Source: Acanthopleura granulata (lineage: Eukaryota; Mollusca; Polyplacophora; Chitonida; Chitonidae). From it: a DNA stretch of 64,000 nucleotides. A program made the position numbers and the translations under genes. Positions 45,891-58,200 of the stretch are shown one piece after another (positions within the stretch are counted from its first letter, which is position 1; each line of letters starts with the position of its first letter). A model generated the notes under the pieces. It ran no database searches and had not been told where the DNA came from. It was given only the letters and a program-made list of their open reading frames with translations. Location: positions 7,659,245 through 7,723,244 of the forward strand of contig JABBOT010000007.1 of the NCBI GenBank assembly GCA_016165875.1, read 5' to 3'.

Positions 45891-46996
45891 TAACACTGTT
45901 ATTGATCTTGTAGACTCACTGAGAACTTTATTTTGATGGGAGTTTTAACATAACAACATAGATGTACTGTGGAATAAATAAATCATTCAGCGGTGCCTAA
46001 GAAATTAAGGATGAGTGACTATAGATCACTACCTGAAAAAACACCAGATCCTTGGAAGCATTGAGGACTTGATTTAGCAATAGCTGGCATGTGCTGACAG
46101 GTGAGACCTTGCTGATAAAAGATAGACCACTGTTGGCAAAAACAAATAAAACCGATGACAAGGTTGACAGATTTCACTGTTTCTGCCTAGTGAATAACAA
46201 TGAATAGTGCTGTCACTGGTGTTCACGATGACAGTTAGTTTCATGGGTGACGGTGGTCGTAGTGACCGTGGTAAAACCACTGACTTTTGACTACTTACGA
46301 ACCTACTTTTCTACCTGCGACACTAACATATCCACAAAATATTGGCGTTAGACATGTAGTCTTCAAGGAAAGTTAGCTACTGCAAAAGGAAACGTCACAT
46401 GAGTATCCCCTGCCACTTGTTATCAAGGCCTAAGCGGTGATATTGGGGTGAATAACTAAGTCCCTGCCTCATGGCCGGGTTTGAACACGCAACTCGTGTT
46501 TCCTAGCGGCAATAACCCCTAACAACTGGATCAAAACTTGCATTGTAGATATTATGAAGACTGGCTTAGAATTCTGGTACCTTTTTGAGCACCCGGTTTC
46601 TTAATCAATGCTTCATCCGTCCAACTCAGAAATCTAAAAGTTCTTCGGAATTACAGTACCTGTATACACTGTTATTTAAAATCTGTTTCTTCAATACAAC
46701 GATGTACTTCAGTGTGGCTGCCAAAAGTGAATGTACCAGATGACTTTGAGATTAGGCTATCAATGTCGTTCTCTATGTACATACTTTTATCGTATTACTC
46801 TTACGTTATCCAACAAAATGACTTCTTGACTTCTTTATTAATGCTTGAAGAGGTTCAACTATACCAGTGTTTAATACTGTAAGTGCACACTGGCAGCTTT
46901 TCTTTAGTACATCTGAAACGGTGTCCTTCCCGCAGGTGGGGTTGGGATTGGGGAGGGTGTTCGTCTGTAACATGACACTGTTACTTATATCTTATA

Positions 46997-47229
46997 GCTC
47001 TGTTAGTTAGCGCGCTAGCGCAGCTCAATGCCCCGAAGTCCCTGTGAGTTCCAGCTCATGTAGGTTTCCTCTCTTGCCGTACCTGGGAAGGTCTACCAAC
47101 AACCTGCGGATGGTCGTAGGTTTCCCTCGGGCTCTGCCCGGTTTCCTCCCACCATAATGCTGGCCGCTGTCGTATAAATGAAATATTCTTGAGTACGGCG
47201 TAAAACACCAATCAAATAAATAAACAAAT
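46997..47229 (+). mobile_element. SINE family 1, near full length
   Basis: Head gttagttagcgcgctagcgc, full body and (aaat)n tail. Intergenic between C and D. Confidence 0.88.
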
Positions 47230-47332
47230 TATATCTTTCAAATAATATCAATGACTGGGCACCAAACTCAGAGTGCAAAACATTCTTCCCAGGAGTTGTT
47301 ATAGATCAGCCCATCGTTGCCAAGTTTACCTC

Positions 47333-47556
47333 TAGGGGCCTCTCACCAATGCAATCGCTGTGAGTTCAAGATCAGTTCCCGCTGGCTTCCTCTCCATCCG
47401 TACTTGGGAAAGTCTGTCAGCAACCTGCAGATGATCGTAGATTACCCCCAGGCTCTGCCCGGTTTCCTTCCACCATAATGTTATCCGTCGTCGTATAAGG
47501 GAAATATTTCTAAGTATGGCGTAAGACACAAATCAAATGAATAAATAAATAAATAA
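47333..47556 (+). mobile_element. SINE family 1, 5'-truncated
   Basis: Starts in the head at ggcctctcaccaatgc; complete body and an aaataaataaata tail. It lies about 100 bp from another copy in the same orientation. Confidence 0.88.
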
Positions 47557-48310
47557 GCTAGCTCCTGTAACCGTTGGGCCATCCATGAGAACAATAAGGT
47601 TTCGCGTTCGACTCCAGCTACCGCTCGAGTAAAGCGTTTAGTTACATGGTTTGCTGAAACCTGCCGAAGAACAGACGTTTTCTACTGTTCCAATGTCTCC
47701 ATTATCAAATCCGCTATCACATACATGAATCGTTAGCTAATACATCATATCAAACAAATAAATAAATTAATTAATTATATAACTGAAAAATTAAATACCG
47801 TCGAACTGTTGAGATATAAACTGTTTTGCTTACAAGGAAATCTGTTCTTACGCCTTTATTCGTACCCCTTGCTAACCGCTTAGGTTGACTTGATTTATAA
47901 GTAGAATTAATTTATGTGCTTTAGTATTGCGATCGGTAGAGAAGTTATACGATAAATCTGGGGCAAAAAATCGATATTTTCAGAGGGAAATCAATATTTT
48001 CTGTATACCAAAAATAGCATAAGGTATTGCTTTTCAGAAAATATCAGTCCCACATCTATACTATTCATATAATGTTAAAATGATTCTCAAGTTTGGATGA
48101 GTTATAGAATCATTCCCCATAAATTTTACGAACTTTATTATCGATTTGGAACGGTAACACGTTCACAGAAAAGGCTGACATTTCATGGAAGGTAAATATT
48201 TGGGCTGTTCTCAAATAATGACAAAAATGATTGTTTTAGGTCTGATCAATTTTTGCCACACGTTTTGGGTATCGTCTCCTTGATTGACGAATGTACATGT
48301 GAATAAAATT

Positions 48311-48488
48311 TTTTATTTATTTATTTATTTATATATTTATTTATTTGGTGTTTTACACCGTACTCAAGAATATTTCACTTATACGACGGCGACCAGCATT
48401 ATGGTGGGAGGAAACCGGGCAGAGCCCTAGGGAAACCCACGGTCATCCGCAGGTTGCTGGAAGACCTTCCCAAGTACGGCCGGAGAAG
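48311..48488 (-). mobile_element. SINE family 1, 5'-truncated
   Basis: Long (ttta)n tail, then ggtgttttacaccgtactc and a well-preserved body ending at acggccggaga. Confidence 0.88.
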
Positions 48489-50005
48489 ATTTTATAGCAT
48501 AAGCTATAAAACGTTTACCGTCCTCAGACATGTCAGAGCATTCCACCACCTCTTTAATCACGCAATCCTTGAAATACCTACCTTTTTTTCGTTAGAATGA
48601 AAAAAGGTGGACCGCTATCACGAAAGTTTTACCTTGTATGGTACAATGTAGTGTGTTCTCAGATACCTTGATATCATCTGATCACCGCGTATGCCATAGT
48701 ACAAGTCACCACGATCTGGCAATTGGTAGATCATATTTCAGATAAACACAAACATTAAAATCGCGCATTGAATGGTCAAGGTTTACGCAAGTTTTCACCC
48801 TTTCGGGGCGTCTGAAAATGACAGGTAACTTGAGTATTTAACTTCACTGTGTAGAGTGAAAGACCTTTCGTGTAAAATTTCATATCTTGAAGGGTCCTTT
48901 AGATCAAAACAATGGGTGATCCAGTGCAAAGATCTTGCTTTTTCCTCTGCATTTTAAAGTCATTCTTATTCCTACACCGAAATAGAATCAAATATGCCTA
49001 CATATGCTGACTAAAGCAGAGTCATGATTTAGACTTAAAAAGAACTGCCCAACACTTAAATATAACTTTTAAAATTAAACTCTTTGGACAAAACTGTATG
49101 GGGTTGTATATTAAAGGGGCGGCGGGGGCGGGGAGGGACGGGGATGGGGAATTCAAACGGGTAGATAGTAACAGCCTCAGAGAATACCTGTATTCTTCAT
49201 TTCGACCTCCACCTCATTTTCTTTCCTTTTAATTCTATATGTAGCTTTATGTAGATTTCATGAGGAGAGACGCTCTTAACGGCCCTAAAGCAACTCTCAA
49301 AGAGACTGTTTGTAATGGTTATGACTTCTAGATGGGTAGAAAAACTAGAAATAAAGGTATTTGCATTATCCACCGTGTCAATCATTTTCAGTTCGTCATA
49401 AACCATAAAACAGTTCTGTTTACTTCTTTTCATTAAACACTTTGCTACTTCCAAACACATCTGGAGAATATTTGGCAGTATCAGTTGTCTAGGAAAAAGT
49501 CAGGAATGGCCAGTTTCAGGTTACCATTGAGAGGATGAAGACATTGCGAACGCTCTGATTCAAGGCAACAAAGTTAACTGAGGTTAAACGGTAGTTGTGA
49601 TCTCGTTATTTTTCAAGAATCTACTCTTAGTAGTTTGCCGCTTTGAGGTGCAACATCATCCCTAGTATGACAATTGCCCGAGTTTGTGTGATGTTATGTG
49701 TAGGGGGGTCGAGTGTTGGTTTTGATTCCATGAACCTGATTCTGGTAAGCATTCGTTTATGTCACTGAACTATCCAGGCAAGTTTAAGCTGAACTTGACT
49801 ATGGGTCGACTGTAATAATAACCTTCAATAGTGTAATCATCGGTCTATTTTCTTCTATACACATGGTAGCAAGACTTCCAATAAAAATCGGGTGATATTA
49901 ATCCATGTAAAATAAAAATAAGATTTCAAACCTTATGATTAATATAGTAAATGTACGATTCATTCAGACTTGAAATCTGATGCAATTAAATAAGGAAACA
50001 GTATT

Positions 50006-50075
50006 TTTGTTTTGGGTTTTACGGCGTCCACAACATTATTTCACTTCTATGGCGGCGTAATACTGTTGGAGGACA
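50006..50075 (-). mobile_element. SINE family 1 3' fragment
   Basis: gggttttacggcgtcc and tatttcacttctatggcggc. Confidence 0.6.
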
Positions 50076-51424
50076 GCAAGAGTAAAACAGACATGGTACG
50101 ACTTGTTTGACTTCTTTGAGTGGCATTGTGAAGTTGGGATAAACTACACTAGACAGGTCTTTGTTACAACCCCTATGAACAACCCCAGGGATGGCCCGTT
50201 AACAATTTACTGATCAAATTCTGATGATGTTTTAGACGCCACTTTTTATATTTGCTTCAAACCAGCTACTATTTTACGCGAAGTGAATTATCTAAATTGT
50301 AGAACGAATAATTCTAAGGACATGTACCATAGGAAGAGATGATATAATCTGAGGCCGCGCAGAAGTGACAATGTCTAAAACGCAGTTCCCAAATCCCGAT
50401 TTTGTTCTAACAATTAAAATAACAAGAAAAACAGACATGTGCATGTGTATATATTTTGAATAAAATTTGGGATACTGAGCCAGAAACATTTTGAAATCTT
50501 TCCCTAAAGAATGAAAATAATATCCTCTATAGCAAAACATAAAAAACGTAAACCTACCACACCAAACCTGATCAAAAAGACACCTTGCTAGTCTGTCGGT
50601 GTTATTTAAAAGAAAATTTAACTCAAGACACAGTTTCCATCGTTTATTTTGTTCACTGATCACTCAAGTATACGTGTCAATAAATTGTTGTGTTGAACCC
50701 TGTAAGTTTCAGGGTGTATCATTAAGTAATTATGTCCGCTTGGGTAAGTTTATTCGGTGCTTGACATAGTGTAATTTGCCGCAGAAAATCACATAAATAA
50801 AATATTTTATCACAATACTCACTGGACAGAAGAGGTGTATAGCTGCACCAGCCCTGATATCCGTGTTAAATTCAACAGGTTTAATTCAACTTAAACAGCT
50901 GCCACATTACCTTCAGAAAATGACTTCCAGGTAAGGCAACGCATTTTTTTCCACGGAATTTGATTTTTAAAGGCTCCATATATGATTCTCATTGCAGAAA
51001 ACTTTGTTTTTTCTTGTCACAATATTTTTTTTCAGTTTCTATATCTAATATTACTTACATTTTTTTATCTCAAGATGTTTCCAAAACTGGGAACAAGATT
51101 ATATTTCGGGGCCTGGTGTCTCAAATCTCCTGTGCCAGCTTCAGTGTTACTACTTTTAGAAACATTAGGGAATTTTTTAGGGGAAAAAAAGGTAGGCAAA
51201 AAAATTGAATAAATAAATAAAATTTGTATCGATAAAATTTATTTCCGACTTCAGACGCTCGTTTTTCGGCTCCGTATAGTTGGTAGGAGGAAACAATAAA
51301 ACAAAAAATGCATTGTTGCAACCCTTTGTAGTGCGTCCGTTTTGGTGGATGATCATAGTTGTCTACCCTCTGATCTAGTTGTCCACAAGTTTTATAGACC
51401 GCCTCGATTCCGCCTTGAAGTAAG

Positions 51425-51711
51425 TAGATCAAGGACCAGCCCCGGGTCGCGTCATACCAAGCATGGCGCTCAGCACTGAGAGGTTAGAACAAGGAAACAG
51501 GACTGGTCTGCCCAGTGTCAGTATAATGTGACTTGGTGGGGCGTCATATCTGGTGTCTTCAGCACGATGTTCCAGTGGCAGCACCACTTTGGAGGCATGG
51601 ACCCGCCCTGCCACAAAAGACACAGAAAATATAGACACCCTGAGGACACCTCGTTGCATATGACTGAAAAATAGTTGAGTACGACGTAAAGCCCAAGCAT
51701 ACATACATACG
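51425..51711 (+). mobile_element. SINE family 2, near full length
   Basis: accagccccgggtcgcgtca head, ctgcccagtgtcagtataat body, and acgtaaagcccaagcatac tail. It ends about 300 bp before gene D exon 1. Confidence 0.82.
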
Positions 51712-52011
51712 ACTTTTAACCTATAATATTTACTGTAATAATATTGTATAGCTACACCTATAATATTCAATTTTTGACCAATTATATATTTGCAACATAT
51801 TAAATTTTAGCATTTAGCACTGTGAACGTTTATCTTTCAGTTTCATGCATTTAAATTCTGCATTTTATGTAATCTGCATGCTTTTCCATTGCTTGTTATC
51901 TAACAAGTGATCCTTTTGTGTCTGTATTTATTAAAGTAATATGTCAGATCAACTGAAAATCATTCCCAACAGAAACACGGTAATTCCTGTAAACTATTTT
52001 AAAATTGCAGT

Positions 52012-52219
52012 TTGTGTCGACGATGGGCCGTGCTGTGGCTTTTGGGTACCGTATGCCTGTCATTGACCCGCCCCAGCACGGCATTGTCAGGGGGAGCTAC
52101 CAACCTGACCTGTCAGCACATGACCCCCGTCCACGGGAACTCTCGCCCCCAGACCACACCCCCCGTCTTCTCTGTGAACGTTGACACGGTGACTTACACA
52201 CCCGGGGACAAGATACGAG
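52012..52219 (+). CDS. Gene D exon 1: signal peptide and Reeler start (no in-frame ATG)
   Basis: The acceptor aaaattgcag ends at 52010. The signal-peptide frame has a stop at 52000-52002 and no ATG before the hydrophobic core. The mature part reads CQHMTPVHGNSRPQTTPPVF and VTYTPGDKIR. The donor is G|gcaagt, a GC-type 5' splice site, phase 1. Confidence 0.75.
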
Positions 52220-55200
52220 GCAAGTTGTGCCAAGTAAATGAACTCATCTAATTTAAATGATATCATAACATCACCAGCAGAACAAGAAGTCCACAATATT
52301 GGAACCCTCTTACAGGTTACATCATTATCAATATCCCGTACTATTTATGTAGTAAATTTGCAAACATCAAGCCTAAGAGTATAAATCCCCAAACTGTCGC
52401 GTGGTGCCATGCCACACCACCAGACGCAGCTAGGACTTTTGTCAACAACATATCAAAAAATCAACAGAGAGTGATGACCATTTTTAGCTGATGCTCCTGG
52501 AAGTATCCTAATTGGATTTTTCACCTTGATAACCTCAAGTTAAATTAAAATTTTTACAAATTCTATCCAGTGACATTAGATCTACCTTGATCTCTTGTTT
52601 ACCACGTATATCCCTATTTTTGCATTTAAAAACGTGAAGAAAATCACCTTTTCGAGCAGCAGCTTTTAGTGCAGCTTATCTTTTGCATTGTTTGGATTGG
52701 AAATTCTATTATAGTTAATAATAATTAAGGCCAAAGCCAGCATACCTAAAACACTTAATGTATAAACTTTCCGCCTGTGATGTAATTAGATAATCACAAA
52801 GCTTGCCGCAATAGAGGTAGTCAATAGTTTTTCACTTACACATGGGCTCTCAGTTTAATGGTGGTGGTAACCTGTATGGGCCAGTTTATGTTTAACGTAC
52901 AGAATACTACAACATGGAGAGGTAAAAACAGAGCAGCGACGATATTGTGTTGGCAAACGATCACACGTTACCGATAAAATCCAATCCCTTGTAAGTTTAC
53001 CACAGTTAGGGATTTTATTGCAACTGTTCATGCAAATGCGTAAAGAGAAACAATTTTACGCCACAGCGACAAATTAGATTTATGCTAAAAAGAAGTTCAT
53101 TGTTGTTAATTGCAAAGGACCCCTTTCAAATAGATGGGAAATCGTCCCCCAGTGGTGCAGGGGTGAGGTGTAATTTTTTTCATTGCAAAGAAAAGAGAGA
53201 AATCTCTACTTGAATCTGAAGTAAAATTACTATGCAACGTATCTGTGAAAAATTGTAGCGGTGTGATTCATGCTTTTAGTTTTATCAGAAGGCAAAAATA
53301 CGGTCAAAAGAGTTTAAGGATTTTTGCCCAGGGAATTCCCATCGGAATAAAAATATGATTTCCTGAACCAAAATCAGTTGTGCGTCTTTGATGTCAAGCT
53401 GAAGAGTTCTAATCTATTGCGAAATATCATGCTGGTTCACGCATCATATTTTTGTAAAGCGAAAAATATGAAATACTTTCCAGGCCACTTTAACGGCATA
53501 TTCACCGAAATAGTTTGATTGTTATGTCGTTGTTCCCCATACTACAATTGTATCTTGTGCGGTTAAGAATCCGTTAATCCGTTGAATAAAACTTCGGGAG
53601 TTCGAATCCAATAATGGTGTGAATTTTTTCGGTAAATGCATGAGTTACGGAGAAAATGATTAAATTAGGAAAGAGGCGGGTCTCATTTGTTTACATTTTG
53701 CAAAGTTACCTTAGATATGCTATTAGATATGCTCCCAATTATAATGAACATGCATGGATGATATATGTTACATACATCTTATGAAAGCTCAATGCAGTCA
53801 AAAATATGTAAGGGATGACCACGTTATTTGTCCGTTTCAACGCGTTACATGTGGAAAGACGCACTACCTGTGTCCAAAGGTTCGTCTCGATAAGTATCCG
53901 GCAAAGTCCGTGACAAAAGTTACTTTAAATCCAACTTCTTTTAGATCTGATATGAATAGGTTTTAGCGGACAAATCATTGTGTTTAAAAGACAGGGTGGA
54001 CGTTCCTGGTTAGAAGCGAATATTTTTTAATTGTTGGCGTGCTGTAAGGCAAGACCTCTTATATAACAACATCAAAAAAATAGCGTGGAAGCCCATGCGT
54101 CATTCTGCAGTAGATCTGTCACTGTTAGCAGGCTGGCAATCGGCCTGAGCGACAGGGGGACGATTTCCCCTCTAGTTACAAGGGGTCCTCATTACACGTC
54201 AGTGGTCTTAACTTACTCAAAATGCTGTTTTGTTGTCGCATTTAGTGAATGTGATAACTTCCACCATTTTGTTTATATCTTGGTTTTAGTAACGCTTCAA
54301 GCCCATTGTGACAGGATGTTTAGGGGTTTCCTCTTGCAAGCCAGAAATGTGGATGAGTCAGACGCAGTCAATGTGACGTTTCTTGGATCATTCAATTCCC
54401 CCGAGGGGACGCAGGCTGTGGAGACCTGTGGGACAAAAGGCCAGGTTAGTTCACGATGTCAGCGGTTCGTTATCGATCGTGCTAGGAGGACCGTTGATTA
54501 AAATGGACATCACAAGTTGTTCAGCCGGGTTACAGTTTAGGTAGAACTAGAGCATCTCTTGAAATTTCTCCGCACATGTCTTCATTTATATATCTTGTCC
54601 ATGTTAGTGCACGTTTAAGAGGGATAATCTGATTGGGCAAAAAATATATTAATATATTCTCATTGGGTGCGATGATATGCGTATACGATTTCATAAGTCA
54701 AGAAAGATCGAGAAGCAGCAAGGAAAGCCACACCTTAAAGGTGAACGTGCATGGGCACGCGCCAATTTATTGGCATACAGTCAATTACTTGAAACCTCAA
54801 GCAGTATTGACTTGAATACATCTTTTACGAATACAAAGCAGATTTGTTGGTGAACGAACATGTAAGCCGCCAATAAGTATCCCTGATATAGAAGAGTATT
54901 ATAGTGGCCAGTAGCAAGGACAATTCGATACTTGACAAATGGTCACAACGAACCGGTGAAATACCGCCACTTGTCACTTATATCTACCTGGTCATGTAAA
55001 TGCTTTAACAGTAGCAGTTTGCACACTGCCTAGCAAAATAAGTTGATCGGAATTAGGTAAAACAAAATGCAATGGTTTTAATCGTCGTCTATTAAACCTG
55101 ACCAACCTATGAGTCACACTGATATGCTTTCATGCGTCAGACTGCCCTACAGTGACAAAAAGAAGCAAGTGACAGCAGAAAAAATTTTAAATGTTGATTT

Positions 55201-58200
55201 TGAGTGTCTCCTTATTTTAACGCATACAAAAACTATGCAATGTTTTTTCCATTTATCCATTCGCCACGATATGGCTGAGATATTGCCGATGTGGCGTTAA
55301 GCCATAATCATTCATTCATCCCATTTATAAATCTACTCAGTCATGGAAAAAAGCCCCCTACAAGGTCGGATTAACATTTTTTTATAATATACTGGCTAAG
55401 AAGTCAAACAATAAAACGGGCATCATCAAAAATTGGAAAATAACATGTTGCCTTTTGCCACTGAAGGGCGATATATCCCAAATGCTCCTACCAGTGGACG
55501 CGCATGTCATATCCATCTAAAAGCCAAACACATCTGGATTTCCTAGCCATTATTTGATCTATCTCAGCCTGATTTTGAGCTTTTGTCCATTCTCACAGGT
55601 TGTAACCCATAAAGGTCCAGTCCCAAGATCTGTTGTAGATTTCGAATGGACAGCGCCGTCTGCGCCATCTGGACACGTAGTTATGATGTAGGTATCATGT
55701 GACCACGTATATCTTGCACGCGTAAGCCCACTGTCTAGAAACGAGCCGTTACCCACCTTTCTACATAGGGCTATAGGGCAAAATTTGTATTTGGCATGGG
55801 CAAAGAGTGTTAACATTTAACATGTTTATATGTAGAATAAATTATCTGACGTTAACAACAACCCCATACATGTAAATACATAGAGGTTAAATGCAAGATT
55901 TCTACATGTGACGAGGAATAGAACCAAAGTTTCTGTCACACATAACATATACAGAGGAGTTAAGTACCTTCACCCTATTTGGCACGTTGTGCAGCTCAAC
56001 TTTTATAGCTGAAATCGAAGATGTGTGAGGGAGCGTATTATTTTATTTATTTATTTATTTACTTCATTGGTGTTTTACGTGGTACTCAAGAATATTTCTC
56101 TTATGTGGCGGCCAGTGTTATGGTGGGAGGAATGCGGACAGAGCCCAGTGGAAATCCAGTCTCATATTAAATGCCGATCGCTACAACACTCCGAGACCCC
56201 TATAGATGAGTGACAACCGAATAGAATAAGCACCTCACTTTTTTGGCACAACATTAGGGGAATTCCGCGAAACTTGTTTGCGTGCAGCTGTACAACTGGC
56301 CACGCGAGCATCGTTGACCTCTTGTTGTCACTAAGCATGGCTATACAGATTCCCTGTCAAAGGCAGGCCTTGAACCGATACTTCCCTTACCCTAGCAATG
56401 CTTCAGTTTAAGCGATTTCTGCTAGTGTGCCGTCCTTCGACTGATGATTACGTTTTTCTCCACTTTCCAGTGTGACTTTTGTGGAAACGTTTCATATTTT
56501 TTGGACGAGCGTTCTCTCTGCTGTGATACGAGATTTCAACTCTTCTTCACTCAATGACGTCACCAACAAGATGTACAACACATCATGGACCTGCCCTGAC
56601 AAAATGGAGGTATATTTATTCATTTATTTCATTTGTGATTTACGTCGATGGAGGCCAGAATTATGGTGGTAGGAAACAGGGCAAGGCAAACCTACGACCA
56701 TCTGCAGGTTGCTGCCGGATCATAATGGAGGTATAAAGTCAACAGTTTTATTTTATCTGGGTATATTTGGTTTAAAAAATGTATTAAAGCCGTTTCAACG
56801 TTTTAAGATATTTTCCTATACATGTAGCAGCTAATATTTCAAACAGAAATTGTACTTCTGATCACTGCTATATATCAGTGCTCTGTGGAGTACAATTACA
56901 TTGCCAGTCAAAAAGCATTTCCCATGACAATTAGCTAATATTGAGATTTGCTGCCAGAATAAAACAATATGACAAAGTTATCCGTGTGTTTGCGCAGCCT
57001 ACCCGTATCGGAGACTGTTCCAATGACCAGAAGTGTTTAAAACTGTGCAACACGTCAACTTGTCAAGTTTTGATTTCCTGGGAACAAGATTTGGAAGATT
57101 TCATTACTTTCCATTTGTCGGTCTTTGTATCTGATGGAGGAAACAAATGGGTGGCTATCGGGTTGTCTGACGACAGTAGGATGGTAAGTTAATGGCCATG
57201 TATGTGTAGAGAATTTACTTCATAATCTATGGTACTCTAAATATTTGGGAAAGGTTCTTGTTTGTGGTAAAATCTTTCTGCATTGAGATATTCTTACCAT
57301 TAATAGATTTTGATATTTTAGTCGCTTTAATCATTAAAACTCCCGGTGATTATGAGGATTTTCATTATTGACTTTGCGCGTTAGAATCAATGTAGGCGTC
57401 ACCGTTTCGCCAATATGTCAGTAGGCCCATGGTTTACTCGGACATTCTCCAGCTTCCTCCACCAAAAAACCTAACGGCCTTCTTGTATGTAAAGAATTCT
57501 TGGACAAGGTCGTTAAACACCAATCAAGTAAATAAACAAAAACTCGCAGCCTTTGATCGCCACCATCAATTAAACGTACATCACAAAATGTAGAAGGTTC
57601 ACTGAATCGGTCTAAAACACCTCACCAGAAAATCAACATTTAATATAATAATATAACAACGTTTTACATGGCGCATTCATGTTTTTGTTTCCAATCCTCT
57701 TTGACGTCGTTTTATATATTTAGAGTAAAAGAAAACACAAGACCATGTGTGTATATGTATCCATAAAATATTACACACCAAATCTAATAATCTTTTTAAT
57801 TTATAATTTATGCCAGTTCAAAGTAAATCACATGGACAAAATCGAAAACACAACCAAGTTATTCACTTTAACAAATCATGCAGTCACGAGTTATTTTTGT
57901 AACCCCAGAACACACTTGATTTCGCTGCGACATCAAACCATCACCCTTTTTTCCTTGTCACACAGACTGAAGAGCAAACTGGCTACGAGTAACAGGGCTT
58001 GGTGTTTTCGGTTTCTGTAATATAGCGCATCGTATGGCCTCGAAAGAATTCCAGAATAATCGCTGATTTTCAGAGTTACCATTTCCAAGCATGTCAGAAA
58101 AAGATGGGTTTGGCCGTTTAGATTTGTTTCCACCTTCGTCCGAAATAACTATTGTCACATTGTTCGTTGTCTCTCTCTGGACAGTTGCTTTAGTAGTTAG

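Larger units (their letters stand above)
45891..52010. other. Intergenic region between genes C and D
   Basis: About 6 kb. Holds four clear family 1 SINE pieces and one family 2 copy. A minus-strand 87-codon frame (49197-49460) and a minus-strand 123-codon frame (50292-50663) are AT-rich and unrecognised. Nothing else supported. The gene D promoter and any 5' exon should lie near its right end. Confidence 0.55.

Noticed and set aside
51429..51770. Minus-strand 113-codon frame
   Set aside because: Lies almost entirely in a family 2 SINE, and similar peptides recur at other SINE copies.
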